Shown: piece after piece, positions 52,301 to 59,192 of the stretch
Position numbering within the stretch: position 1 is the first letter of the stretch
Layout: every line of letters begins with the position of its first letter
Source: Megalonaias nervosa
Lineage: Eukaryota; Mollusca; Bivalvia; Unionida; Unionidae
Assembly (NCBI GenBank): GCA_016617855.1
Contig: JAECUM010011026.1
Coordinates: 26,143 to 90,142, forward strand
DNA length: 64,000 bases
Direction of reading: 5' to 3'
Position numbers and translations under genes: made by a program
Notes under the pieces: generated by a model
Databases searched by the model: none
What the model was told of the DNA's origin: nothing
Seen by the model: the letters and a program-made list of their open reading frames with translations, nothing else

Positions 52301-55300
52301 TTAGACATAGGAAGAATCATCGAATTCGATGACGAAGTCACCGGGGCAGTCTTAGACCTTTTCCGTACCATGAATATGGGGTCCCTGGCAATCTTAGACC
52401 GCGACCGTATGCTGGGCCTGATAATCTTAGACGGCCCGGCTGTGGCACGTTTGGTGCTCTTAGATGTCTTCCGTGTTGTTTTGCCCGTGATCTTTTTTTA
52501 AGTTTTCTGCATGCATAATTCCTTGACCCGTTGCTTTCTTTAACGCCATTCCAGCAGCAGTTCTAACAGCGCCTAATGCAGCTGCTTTTGCAACAGCTGG
52601 GGCTGCAGCGACTATTATTGCTGGTAACGCGGCAAGAAGTGGAAATATGCCACCCGTTTTAACGATGTCTTTAATGACACTCGCAGAAAGATTAAGTTTT
52701 ATACCTTTATTTAATTTTTTTGCTTCATTGAAATGCCTATGCTGGCATTCTGATAATGATAGCTTATTCGGACCACCTGCGATTTGTTCTCGCTTTAGTG
52801 ATATTTTTGCCGCACAATTATTTTTTGATGATGATTGTAGCTTTTTAATCTGACCAGGAGTCAGACTGACATTAACTAGATATGACATTTATAATTATTA
52901 TGAGTGATCTAATTACATGTTTTCTACTGGGGCATCAATAACTCTCATTCGTCCACCAACACCTTCAAGTAACATTGATTTATCACTGAGTATAACAGCA
53001 ATTGCTCTGTAATTAGCAATAGCTCCTCGGTTTACGCGAGCTCAAAAATATATATCTACAATAGATTGTTTGGTTAAATCTAAATGTTCCAGCGAAAAGT
53101 AATAAATCGGATATAATGTTGTAAAATCTAGCTGTGATATTTGTAAACCAGTATCAACAATTTGATCATGTCCCATGAATGTCATTAATCGATGATATGC
53201 ATGTGCAACATGATTTTGATTGAAATTCAATAAAATATCCTCGGATGGTTCTTGATGTCCGTTTATCCTTAAAGAAACCTCAGAAACACCGAGCTGATCA
53301 AATATCATATGACTATTATTTTGATTGTTTACTCGTGCATAATTCTGAAGCACAATAAATATATGTCTTGGTGCAGAAACACCTTGCTGTGATGCTATAT
53401 GCCATGTGAATAAACCATCAAAAACGCTCTGCACAGCATCTGTGGTCATTGTCAACCATGATAACATTGATTTTCCACCTTGACTCATAAAAGAAAGTAA
53501 ATGTTCTTCTTCAGATATTGTTGGAGTCATTACTGGCATCCACAGAGAAAGTTTTGTTAAAACTACTTTTCCAACATGTTGTGCTGGATTAGCTGCTGGT
53601 ATAGCACGCCATATTGCATCATCGTCGGTACCTTTTCTTATAAGTACAACTGTATGTTTGGCTCCGAAAATAACTTTTCTAACATTTCTGCAAAATCCAA
53701 AGATCTGTGATAATGGAATTGAACATGAAAATAATCTTCCACCTCGCAACATTGATTTACGTGTTGCAAATCCTAAGTTATAATTTGGATTCATTGCTGT
53801 AACTGTGTCCCCAGCTACATTTAGTGTTACATTTCTGTTTTCTGGATGATCATTTATATCTTTGGCAAACATCATTGACGGACCAGCTGATTTTGAATAA
53901 TCATCACTATATCGCGCAAGACCAAGTATCGTCATGGCAACGTCGACGTTTTCATGACAGATCTCAATCTCTCGTCCATCAATATATATGCTGCACCTTT
54001 AAAAAACGCCATAATACCATTATTAACAAAACCAATCGCATAAGCATCAGCCATCACAGCATTATTATCAGCTCGCAAAATTTCACCTTCTACTTCAATG
54101 AATGCCTCAGCGGGTAAGAAATATCTGCTTGTATCTTGAACTTGTATCTCAATTCTTCCACGCTCGTCAGGTACACGTGCGTCATAACAGTAATACTGAT
54201 AATCGCGCACAGAATCATCTTTAAGTACTGGTGCATCCATGTCAAACACGGGATCAGATATACGTTTGAACATCTTTATTATTATCGTCTTCGTCTAACA
54301 CAAAGACCGTTTCCTGCTATCAGATTAGCGGTTATATTTTTTTCTTTTTCTAACCCAACATTAGTGTTGGTAGCCAACTCTGCTAGTTTTTGATTAGCAG
54401 CTTGATTTATTATTTTACTGACATTTGCGGGCATCACTTCAGTGCTGGCCAGTTTCACTGGTTGAGGTTTTCGTCGTATTAATCGCGCTAGTCTATCCTT
54501 GATTGCTGAGAATGTTTTGCTAGCAACATCACCAACAGCGCCAATACCTTTTTCACGAACAACATCAATAGCTTTCATTGATAGTTGCTTTGCAAGCTGT
54601 ATTGCTTTTGGGGCTATCCTTCTAAACAGACCTTGAACAACATCACCTAGTCCATCTCCGTAGGTCGTTTTGTATACTGGTAATCGTGAATTTATTACCC
54701 TGACCATGGTTGGTCTATGAGTATTGTGTATGATCATATTATTATTAAGTGATTTTATCACTAATTGCATCTAATTACGTACTCAATCACTGTGATAATC
54801 ATTGGCGATTTCATTAATAACGGACTGATACACATTAATATCCGTAACACCACCTGTAAATAATCGTTGACAAATATCAGCTGCTTCATTAATGATTTCT
54901 GGGGAATTATTGCCAGCTCGTTTTCCTCCAATGAGAATTTCTAGTCGATCAACATCAGCAAGGACGTTATTGGGACAAGTAATAAGGCCACTTCCTAAAC
55001 CACTTCCAGCTGCACCAGGATCTTGATATTCTTCCTGTTATTTTGAATGGTTGTCGTGGTAATTTCATTTGTTTCATCATTTCTTGTCGTTGTTGTTCTC
55101 GTTGTTGTGGTGATAGTAATTCAAATTGTTGTGGTAGTGGTGGTAGTAATAGTGGTGATTGTTGTTGTTGTGGATAATTACGAAGTAATTGTGGAAATTG
55201 TTGAACTTGTTCTGCAAGCGTTTTTACTGGTTTCTGTAATTCAAATTGTTTAGATCTTTCTTCTATATGCTTATATACAGCCTCATCAAATTTATTAAAA

Positions 55301-58300
55301 TTAATAATATCTTCATTAGATCTAATTTCTGGAATACCAGTAAAGATGCGATATACATCCTTGATCCAATTGACAGAGCTTAGAGATTTAACATGTTCTG
55401 GTTTTACATATTTTTGTCTTTTATAATATCCAAACGCGGCAATATCAAGTAATTGCTGTGGGTCCTTGATAGCAGCAATACCTTCAGGTATAAATTTATC
55501 TATTATCTTAATTCTGGTTCTTGGTGGTTGTGGTTGTGGTTGTGGTTGAGCTGCTTGAATATGGCCTGCAATATCAACAGGTAATGTTTCAAGAGCTCTT
55601 TGTGTTGCCTCAGTTGCTGTAACAATTTTCTTTGTTGGTTCGACAATCGGTTTAAATAATTGTTCTGCACCTTCTGCAAATTCCACCTGAGACTCCTGAC
55701 GAGCTTGTAGTTGTTGTTTAACTAAATCAAGGACGGGTAAATATTTTTTGATTGCATCTAGTCGCTCTCGAGCTAATCTAGCTGAGTGTGGTTCTCCAAT
55801 CATTATTGATAATATTTATAATGGTTGTTTAATTTACAGCGGCAGAGGAGGTGAACGACCAGCGTTGAGTGACCAACACGTAAACGAAACATTCCTAAAA
55901 AATAAAAATGCGCGTCAGAGAAAAGTAACAAAATGAGCTAACTAGTTAGAGGTTGTGGTTTAACGTTATTGACTTTAAGATTTCCTTTTTGTAGGAAGGC
56001 TTATTTTTCATAAATAAGGTCTCAAACAAAAATGGTCTGTTCACCTCCTCTGCTGCTAATGTTATATTGTGTAATTTTCCTGAACAAAGACATCACTATT
56101 TATTTCAGTCTAATTAGATGTATGTAAGTGCTATCCTCTTAAAATAACCATACACAAGAATCACTAAAATGTAAGAAAGTTTTATGACTACATTTCCATC
56201 AATGTCACATGATTTGCACGCAGGTTGGTCATGAATAAAAATTTTGATTGTACTGCAAAAAGACCAAATGTCACTATTAACATTACTTTCAGGCATGTCA
56301 ATAGGATAAATTGGTATAAGATTTCAGTTATGTTTATTATCATTACAGCTGTTTAAGCGCAAAAATGTAAAATTGACAAACATTTCCAGTGCATACATTT
56401 TACATGAGGCTGCTTTCAATGTCAGTCATAAATGACCATCTTGAGAGTGCCGAGAAGATACTGGTGTTTTATCGCTGAATTCTTTCATTTTAATCGTCAT
56501 CACATATTTGTAATTAAAGATAAACAATTTATGTCAAGTCAATTTGCTACCCATTTAAAGAATTCTCTTATTTTGTCACGTATCATGTAACTTAGTGGTT
56601 CATGTAACAGTCACATTAATATCTTATGGACATCCATAGCAAGCATCCTGATTAACTGCAAACAACCTCTGATCGGTTACATGATGGTTTTTGACAACAG
56701 GATGCCATGTGCAAAGTGGATGCTGTATGCAGCTGTCTGGGGTTTTGGTGAAAATAGAACCAAAATTTTCACTCGCATAATAGTGAATGCAGATGGACAT
56801 CGATAGTTTGTCTATAAATTCCTAAATTTGTCAAATGTTGAATAAATAAAAGTATTTAAATTTTCTTTATTCAAACACAATATTAAATGACTCCACAATG
56901 CACATCTTACTATTTAATTTACTGACAGTACTATAACAGGGCAAGTCATTGATGCATCACATGCAATAGTGGGTGATAAAAATAAAATTTTTTAACATTC
57001 TTTTTCTAACCAGCAAGACAATTATAACAGGTTAGAAATCAGAATACACCAATTTGTACCAAACATCCATAGTTTTATATACTTGCAATGATAAAAGCAG
57101 CTATTTTAATTTTTATGAAGACAAGTAACGTCCAATTCTGATCTGTCTGGAATGTAATGTTTTTGGAAATGTCAGAGGAAACTAATAATTAACAAACACA
57201 TATTTTGTCAAAACTGTCTTTATTATCACAATATCACATGAACATGTATAACACATAGTATTTATGAACAATTAAAGTCTGAAATACTTTTCACAGCCTC
57301 TTTTCAGCTAACGCTTGCATCTGACAGTAGACAGTACACACATCCATATTGATACCATCCCCCCCAAAATATGCACAAATAACCCTATCAAAACATGCTG
57401 TATTTTGGGAACTTAAACACATGCATCCCAGCAGCTGATTCACTGAGTCAGAGACCCGTGCCCTCACATCAAAATAAACCTCAGAATAGTTTAAAAAGAT
57501 CTTGGAAAATTGTCTATATATATCACCATGTCTGCCAATTCCGCCTGTCGGGTAATTCTACACAATGATATGACATTCTTGTAAACATTGGATCACGTGT
57601 TGGTTCTGGGCGAAAATCCAATTTATATCAAGAAAGAATGATCATCCTTTAATTAAGGAAAGTGATATTCATGAAGTGTACAAAAATATCCCACATTTCT
57701 ACCCTAAACGCATATGAAAATGTGATTTCTAAATGTCAACATGAAGACCCACTCCATGACCTTTTGAACTTTAAACCCAGAAAATCCTATTTACTATATA
57801 TATGTTAGAATAATACAAATAAATACATTATACAAAATATGGAAATATATACTTTAAAACGAAAATGCATTTTAAACCAAGTTTCCAAATTTGCAAGCAG
57901 CTGTCCCACACATACAAAATCGTCTTCTATCCAAAATGTCAATGAGCTGCTAGAATGGGATTCTCAAGAAATTGCCCGGCATATAGTCTGTTTCTAAATC
58001 TTTGGTATTTTATTTTCCATAAACAAGATGTTGTAAACTTATTATATTCTATTCATTGTTGCTTCTCTTCAACATAATAGCTTATTTTTTTTTTATAAAA
58101 TGTTGAACTTCACTAATTTTTTTTACAAGATCTGTTTAGTTTGCTTAATAACTCTTGATATTTATTGGCAATGTTATGTTGAATTTTGTACAACCACCTA
58201 TAAACCTGACCTAATTATTCCACTGAAATGCTGACAGAAATAGTCCAAAGCAATGTATTTCATTTCCATAGCCCGATGGAAATATTACATCTTTTCAAAG

Positions 58301-59192
58301 CTATGCGCATAATAGGTCAATATCTTGCGAGTCACGAAAACACAGGGGTGTTATCCTGTGCGTCCAAAATTAATATTATTTTGAACAGAATATTCTGGTG
58401 ACAACTGCCTCTTTTCAAATGGTAAGCATTGCAGTATTTTATTTTTGTCAATCTGTCGAATTCGGAATGCATTTTGCTTCAATATTGGTGGCAGAAACCT
58501 TAAGTGTGCAGAAATGTTCGACAGCATTGTATACATATGCAATGATGTACATTCATAGCAATTAGTAATGTGCCTACCAACATTACTGAAGGCCAGGTTA
58601 ATAATAAACTTTATTAGGTAAGTACATACATCGCAGATTTAGAAAAATCCATGTTTCCACTGTGGAAATTAGTCTAAGATTTCGTCCATCATGGACCGCA
58701 TATAGTGATCATGGTTGTCCACGCTGTGGCTCATTGCACAGGGGCCCGTATCATTGCTTATAATTTACCTGTCATACATTTAATATATAATAACTACAGG
58801 AAGGATACTCCTCTCCTTTCTCGCGCGACCTATTTAAGAATAAACGCTGATATTTCAAGCTACATTTCGCGTAGCGTAATAAATTTGGTACCGATGTTTA
58901 GCTCTGGCATTCGAATTTGTATGCATGTCCGAAGTTTGGCTTACTATCATACCTTTAAGGAATGCCAGGCCATTTTCCCACGCTACTGCTCGAGATGGCC
59001 ATGCCAACTCAGCATTGGCAACAAGTTTTATTGAAAAATTACCGTGGCAAATTCTACTTTATGACATGGCTGTGTACCAATATGTTCAAGCGTTCTTTTC
59101 AGCTGAGCGAAATACAGATATCCCATACCATCAATACAGCATTCACCAGGCAAACAATAAATTGATTTTAGGACTTCACGTTCTTCGTCCAT
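28656..59192 (-). CDS. RWDD3: RWDD3-like RWD-domain protein (4 exons; Polinton in intron 1)
   Basis: Family role: RWDD3 (RSUME) binds UBC9 and promotes SUMO conjugation. The coding exons on the - strand are 59192-59129, 36018-35504, 32162-32047 and 28779-28656. Together they are 819 nt, exactly 272 codons plus stop; the human protein is of similar length. Exon 1 begins MDEEREVLKSIYC, the RWD N-terminal helix. Exon 2 has the RWD beta strands with YPEELP, then WMALLHLDHMRSKNRYIK and LTGRLIFL, which are diagnostic of RWDD3. Exon 3 has VDVDSRG and CKERMLSVL, and exon 4 has the closing helix. Introns 1 and 2 have GT donors; intron 3 appears to have a GC donor (AG|GCAAGG). AATAAA lies at 28645-28640, about 10 nt past the stop. 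All phases agree. Confidence 0.88.
28780..32046 (-). other. RWDD3 intron 3
   Basis: No gene recognised. Reading frames near 30024-30227 and 30904-31170 show no known motif and are not needed to complete either host gene. A GT/GA dinucleotide tract lies at about 31278-31326. Confidence 0.6.
32555..32706. repeat. Short tandem repeat, about 4 units
   Basis: Units of about 43-57 bp, each with 'tgtacagctgagttaaactc' and 'gaacttg'. Unit lengths vary at the junctions. Confidence 0.85.
33640..34505 (+). repeat. Dispersed repeat family A, copy 4
   Basis: Oriented as copy 1. It starts near 'tgttagacatgacc' and ends near 'gtctcataacaca', so the termini are short inverted TGTTA/TAACA. It matches the reverse complement of copies 2, 3 and 5 throughout. 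Confidence 0.75.
35110..35285. repeat. Palindromic repeat family C, copy 2
   Basis: Blocks 'gcatctgggtctgtgcag' and 'tgcaggtgcattatgc' recur in 38640-38810, with inverted partners inside each copy. Confidence 0.65.
36415..37520 (-). repeat. Dispersed repeat family A, copy 5, interrupted by a SINE
   Basis: It begins near 'gttatgactctatgatcc' and carries the same ordered blocks as the other copies. The SINE at 36815-37143 is nested inside, so family A insertion predates the SINE. Confidence 0.75.
36815..37143 (+). mobile_element. tRNA-derived SINE, full length, with target duplication
   Basis: The head at 36815-36890 has an A box (TGGCCTAGTGGTTAGAGC) and a B box (GGTTCGATCCC) of a tRNA-like RNA polymerase III promoter. 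A unique body and a (CAA)n tail follow. TGAACATAACT flanks both ends (36804-36814 and 37144-37154). It is very similar along its length to 61370-61681, so the family was active fairly recently. Confidence 0.93.
38640..38810. repeat. Palindromic repeat family C, copy 3
   Basis: 'cataatgtgccagcagatct' near 38668 and its inverted partner near 38750 ('gcacattatgc') flank a 70-80 bp centre. It is shared with 26400 and 35110. Confidence 0.65.
40077..40288. repeat. Left terminal inverted repeat
   Basis: The repeat reads 'agcagaggaggtgaacagac' from 40078. It matches the reverse complement of 55830-56057 along its length, with scattered substitutions and small indels. Its inner edge (40261-40280, 'gttcacctcctctgctgctg') is the reverse complement of its own outer edge, so the TIR itself is bounded by about 16-20 bp inverted repeats. 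Confidence 0.93.
40284..40953 (-). pseudogene. A32/FtsK-HerA-like genome packaging ATPase, frameshifted
   Basis: In this viral family the ATPase drives DNA into the capsid. The start is ATG at 40953 (MDIIDFSATRK), 11 bp from the divergent ATG at 40965. Walker A (GPSGSGKT) lies at residues 31-38. A Walker-B-like hydrophobic strand ending in DD (NNLVVYDD) lies in the second segment. The reading frame shifts between about 40760 and 40770: the N-terminal frame runs into a stop at 40741, while the C-terminal frame is open from 40769 to 40284. A single indel explains this. The total of roughly 220 residues fits the family. The stop codon lies at the inner edge of the left TIR. Confidence 0.85.
40965..41453 (+). 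CDS. Zinc-ribbon plus phospholipase A2-like virion protein
   Basis: An intact 162-codon frame. Residues 1-45 form a small zinc ribbon with CxxC pairs at 5/8 and 33/36, resembling DUF5679. Residues about 72-115 form a PLA2-like core with the calcium-loop motif GPG at 80-82 and the catalytic HD pair at 108-109 (ACRIHDVAY). Parvovirus VP1 and some Polinton proteins carry this PLA2 type, which there helps particles breach membranes during entry; whether this copy is active is inference. The upstream ATG-like extension (from 40926) overlaps the ATPase start, so I chose 40965. It is one of the few uninterrupted genes in the element. Confidence 0.85.
   Translation: MDLYCVRCRAPTHTSGLMTIITKNNRRALTGKCVKCGTKKYKFISLKTGGDIAASLRKLPGAPWAKYPGEKHLPGYNYCGPGTCLDNQNQPRPGEYPINAIDQACRIHDVAYKSKDLQQRHLADIKLIHAINNIKDKSLREKLAAFLIKAGMKGKIMLGAGN
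41476..42451 (+). pseudogene. Retrovirus-like (rve) integrase, one stop and one frameshift
   Basis: The integrase inserts the element into the host genome. The N-terminal part (residues 1-50) is helix-turn-helix-like. The catalytic core has D at 69 (HQADILFL), D at 136 (QVDPGKEF) and E at 171 (IVERFN), a DDE triad of about the usual 35 spacing. An in-frame TGA at 41998-42000 directly follows that glutamate, at a position where Polinton integrases usually have arginine (CGA to TGA is likely). Downstream, an A8 run at 42168-42175 carries a one-base shift, after which the Polinton-type C-terminal SH3-like region (DPIWSVTTHKI, GFVRKQL) resumes in the other frame and ends at 42451. It overlaps the end of the convergent HNH/helicase frame by 12 bp. 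Confidence 0.9.
42440..45874 (-). pseudogene. Giant single frame: PolB DNA polymerase - SF1 helicase - HNH nuclease module
   Basis: From ATG 45874 to the stop at 42440-42442, one phase is open for about 1,144 codons, broken only by in-frame TAG (45131-45133), TGA (43565-43567) and TGA (42905-42907). No frameshift is needed. Order: an N-terminal region (to 45134) of unknown function; a PolB palm with motif A (SVDMVACYP), a motif-B-like KIIGKF helix and motif C (VATDSFYI); an SF1 helicase with Walker A (GCGGSGKT), motif Ia (LTPTHKLA), Walker B (IIWDEI), motif III (GDHGQPPPF), motif V (TIHSSQG) and motif VI (LAVSRVR); and a C-terminal HNH-type module (CASC, VDRINSLGH, CLECNRHRG). Classical 3'-5' exonuclease motifs are not clear. 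Whether it was one polyprotein or processed is unknown. Frame continuity is seen; the functions are inferred from motifs. Confidence 0.85.
45926..46225 (+). CDS. Small Cys-rich putative zinc-binding protein
   Basis: An intact frame of 99 codons, divergent from the PolB frame with its ATG about 50 bp away. The N-terminal half has eight cysteines, including a CxxxC pair, later spaced singles and a final CVQC pair followed by a Lys/Arg-rich stretch, consistent with one or two zinc ribbons. The C-terminus is acidic then hydrophobic (EEDYLARFLK). I do not recognise the family. Placement beside the polymerase suggests an early regulatory or DNA-binding role, which is inference only. A TTG-initiated longer frame from 45905 is possible but lacks an ATG. 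Confidence 0.65.
   Translation: MIQTNNRCNWLMIGYTSPCNKACVNEFCGFDMQCVRHGSLGPKPCVRWGVGVRGKTQLCVQCGGKKYRELKRYYNKKNKTSSGESPIKTEEDYLARFLK
46255..46767 (+). pseudogene. Free-standing HNH homing-endonuclease-like gene, one stop
   Basis: The HNH_3-type core is clear: FSHRFIYECF, then VIDHISGNKLDN and LRIVTQSQNC. Such enzymes cut DNA and spread their own gene in phages and large DNA viruses. An in-frame TAA at 46582-46584 interrupts the frame. The same phase then continues to 46765-46767 through a segment (TGQEIIFKSINSAGKYF) that resembles the intron-encoded nuclease repeat (IENR/NUMOD DNA-binding) usual after HNH_3 cores. It follows the Cys-rich gene with a 29-bp gap. It is a second nuclease, distinct from the HNH module fused to the helicase frame. 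Confidence 0.82.
46782..46946 (-). CDS. Possible small viral protein with coiled-coil C-terminus
   Basis: An ATG at 46946 opens 54 codons (MSDIFFMDEITHTIRKDI). The second half is a heptad-like amphipathic helix with regular Ile/Leu spacing (ILTKIHNILLSLVQQV). It lies directly after the HNH gene on the opposite strand. No family is recognised; its small size and the adjoining host-repeat insertion make it uncertain. Confidence 0.35.
   Translation of the reverse strand: MSDIFFMDEITHTIRKDISILTQSNVGSILTKIHNILLSLVQQVRQLQDLLSYA
47497..47770 (+). mobile_element. tRNA-derived SINE of a second family
   Basis: The head has A-box-like TGGCCGATTGCTAACGCGC and B-box GGTTCGATTCT spacing typical of an RNA polymerase III promoter, with paired 'tccggt' and 'accggc' ends. 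The body differs from the SINEs at 36815 and 61370. Neither the tail nor a target duplication could be defined. It lies inside the Polinton, so it postdates that integration. Confidence 0.7.
47774..48046. repeat. Approximately 100-bp tandem repeat with internal palindrome
   Basis: Two full units and one partial. Each contains 'cctgctaggatgttgtttgg' then 'caacctag', forming a short hairpin around CTAGG. Units share 'gttcttagaattaagtttat'. Confidence 0.85.
48147..48623 (+). pseudogene. Unrecognised viral gene, frameshifted and split by a SINE tail
   Basis: ATG 48147 (MNSENINVIISAIKKLQ) opens a frame that closes after 22 codons. A second phase is open from there to the insertion at 48275-48339, and the remainder runs to the stop at 48621-48623 with the C-terminal sequence NVIMAKQNPWQN. 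The middle is Lys/Glu-rich and helical (KIKLELSHEYEQKK). No family is recognised. It is convergent with the minor capsid gene at 48741. The two lesions are one small frameshift near 48205 and the insertion listed separately. Confidence 0.5.
48263..48351 (-). mobile_element. 65-bp SINE-tail insertion with 12-bp target duplication
   Basis: Bases 48275-48339 are flanked by identical AATGGAAATTGG at 48263-48274 and 48340-48351. Read on the - strand the insert ends in an A run and ATCA/TCAA repeats, like the tail of a retroposed SINE. Insert plus one duplicate is 77 bp, so it breaks the reading frame of the viral gene. Confidence 0.85.
48741..50182 (-). pseudogene. Putative minor capsid/penton-type virion protein, several frameshifts
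   Basis: The N-terminal segment (50182-49727, 151 codons) starts MSMLELLQQ and contains a beta-rich region (EFSVNFPTAI, ALAQLRVYHSWPNI) like the Polinton minor virion protein that opens with a membrane- or capsid-like jelly roll. After a TAG at 49727 the phase changes twice (near 49600 and at the A8/T8 run 49423-49430). The last segment (to 48741) is open, with PPGWLIVSEPINPVYLRVHN and a beta-rich end. The segments cover about 470 residues, a plausible size. The call rests on position and N-terminal pattern, not on a diagnostic motif. Confidence 0.6.
50219..50235. terminator. Intergenic hairpin
   Basis: AGAACGCGTTGCGTTCT forms a 7-bp stem with a 3-base loop in the gap between the membrane-protein and minor-capsid genes. 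It could mark transcript ends or processing; the role is inference. Confidence 0.4.
50247..50696 (-). pseudogene. Two-helix membrane protein, stop at codon 2
   Basis: ATG at 50696 is followed at once by TGA (50693-50691), then an open frame of 147 codons to 50247. It has a basic N-terminal stretch (KVKKYRRRM), two hydrophobic segments (about residues 25-42 and 50-70), a Cys, then a soluble helical tail with DGKISEEEFAMI, which looks like an EF-hand-style acidic loop. Proteins with this layout accompany Polinton virion genes. Function unknown. The codon-2 stop fits CGA to TGA. A GTG start at 50690 is the only alternative. Confidence 0.65.
50711..50744. terminator. Pair of intergenic hairpins
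   Basis: GACGTTGAACGTC and AGTGACTCCGTCACT are two adjacent perfect hairpins in the roughly 85-bp gap between the fibre-like and membrane-protein genes. Candidate transcript-end signals. Confidence 0.4.
50782..51856 (-). pseudogene. Phage-tail-fibre-like trimeric protein, stop plus frameshift
   Basis: The N-terminal segment (51856-51332) holds two copies of the repeat common in phage tail-fibre shafts: IIDLGNPTADTDAATKKYVD and a second GINNLRTPESDFDAATKK. The second copy is cut by TAA at 51332-51334, at the position of the repeat's tyrosine. The phase continues after it, then shifts between about 51200 and 51250. The C-terminal segment (51198-50782) is beta-rich, ending MPPRRYWWCLEFVAETFQV, a plausible receptor-binding head. 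In phages such fibres bind the host surface; that role here is inferred. Confidence 0.75.
51865..52371 (-). pseudogene. Adenain-like (C5) cysteine protease, stop at the catalytic Cys
   Basis: Adenain-type proteases mature the virion. The His motif is GTHWVAYAI and the acidic motif is IYFDSYGLAPPKEF, both classic. An in-frame TGA at 51970-51972 stands exactly where the catalytic cysteine of the 'CGxxVLAVL' block should be (GREVLAVLDAV follows in phase), and the frame ends at 51865. A basic Lys/Ser/Arg-rich stretch is open upstream of ATG 52371 in the same phase, back to about 52493, where it meets the pX-like gene at a T7/A7 run. The start is therefore uncertain: MILPMSNFDLL is an alternative. 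Confidence 0.88.
52460..52888 (-). CDS. pX-like small virion core protein
   Basis: A 142-codon frame. The N-terminus SLTPGQIKKLQ and the following Lys-rich stretch, then GGIFPLLAALPAIIVAAAP, a long Ala-rich hydrophobic segment, match the layout of the small adenovirus pX/pVI-like proteins of Polintons and adintoviruses. The hydrophobic helix may be membrane-active. The C-terminal end (KKDHGQNNTEDI) is acidic and polar, unlike the +1 phase, which continues basic (GKTTRKTSK) into the protease frame. A one-base indel in the run 52493-52499 may have altered the original C-terminus. Confidence 0.7.
   Translation of the reverse strand: MSYLVNVSLTPGQIKKLQSSSKNNCAAKISLKREQIAGGPNKLSLSECQHRHFNEAKKLNKGIKLNLSASVIKDIVKTGGIFPLLAALPAIIVAAAPAVAKAAALGAVRTAAGMALKKATGQGIMHAENLKKDHGQNNTEDI
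52913..54273 (-). pseudogene. Major capsid protein (double-jelly-roll type), frameshift and stop
   Basis: Three segments. 54273-53932 (113 codons) starts MFKRISDPVFD and has IEIQVQDTSRYFLP and a GFVNNGIMAFF strand. 53935-53042 (297 codons) has LARYSDDYSKS, FATRKSMLRGG, a FGFCRNVRKVIFG strand, NQNHVAHAYHRL and DFTTLYPIYYFSLEHL. After an in-frame TGA at 53042-53044 the tail (ARVNRG, then SDKSMLLEGVGG) runs on to 52913. The first break is a one-base shift near 53935-53965. About 450 residues is normal for Polinton capsid proteins. It lies at the centre of the virion-gene block. Confidence 0.9.
54282..54770 (-). CDS. Basic minor virion protein (pVI/core-like)
   Basis: An intact 162-codon frame. 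The centre carries TYGDGLGDVVQGLFRRIAPK, a Gly-rich turn followed by an amphipathic basic helix, then Ala/Lys helices and a terminal RRRR. The YGDGLGD...LFRRI pattern recurs in Polinton/adintovirus genes next to the capsid gene. A DNA-packing or membrane-interacting role is inferred. A later start at MVRVINSRL (residue 22) is possible. Confidence 0.6.
   Translation of the reverse strand: MQLVIKSLNNNMIIHNTHRPTMVRVINSRLPVYKTTYGDGLGDVVQGLFRRIAPKAIQLAKQLSMKAIDVVREKGIGAVGDVASKTFSAIKDRLARLIRRKPQPVKLASTEVMPANVSKIINQAANQKLAELATNTNVGLEKEKNITANLIAGNGLCVRRRR
54783..55803 (-). pseudogene. Gln/Pro-rich structural or scaffold-like protein, frameshift near the end
   Basis: Starts MIGEPHSARL with a coiled-coil-prone N-terminal helix, then a PQPQPQP linker, a conserved-looking central block (LLDIAAFGYYKRQKYV) and a Gln-rich low-complexity tail. 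The main frame closes at 54967, but from about 55030 another phase is open to 54783, with GSGLITCPNNVLADVDRLEI and GGKRAGNNS. That Cys-Pro/RAGN pattern recurs at the C-terminus of the matching Polinton gene, so one indel near 55020-55035 is likely. It is the first gene inside the right TIR. Confidence 0.65.
55830..56057. repeat. Right terminal inverted repeat
   Basis: Reverse complement of 40077-40288 with scattered changes and some extra bases (for example near 55891). As on the left, its inner edge (55841-55857) and outer edge (56041-56055) are inverted copies of each other. Confidence 0.93.
56058..59128 (-). other. RWDD3 intron 1, right of the element
   Basis: AT-rich non-coding sequence. 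A 112-codon + frame at 58925-59263 overlaps RWDD3 exon 1 on the other strand and shows no motif. Nothing else recognisable. Confidence 0.6.

Larger units (their letters stand above)
40077..56057. mobile_element. Polinton/Maverick-type endogenous virus-like element, about 16 kb
   Basis: It is bounded by inverted repeats at 40077-40288 and 55830-56057. It encodes the hallmark set: PolB, rve integrase, A32/FtsK ATPase, adenain-like protease, a double-jelly-roll-type capsid protein and a minor capsid candidate. Genes are tightly packed, with AT-rich leaders directly before most ATGs. Many reading frames are interrupted, so the copy is not functional as it stands. The expected 6-bp target duplication is not evident: the flanks read AATAT (left) and AATGT (right) if the ends are taken at AGYAGCAGAGG. 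It lies inside intron 1 of the RWDD3-like gene. Confidence 0.95.

Noticed and set aside
41998..53044. Alternative genetic code (TGA read as an amino acid) in the element
   Set aside because: TGA falls at positions expecting different residues (Arg, Cys), and TAA, TAG and frameshifts also occur. Decay explains all of them.
40071..56063. A perfect 6-bp Polinton target duplication
   Set aside because: The flanks (AATAT on the left, AATGT on the right) agree only partly, and other choices of end agree less.
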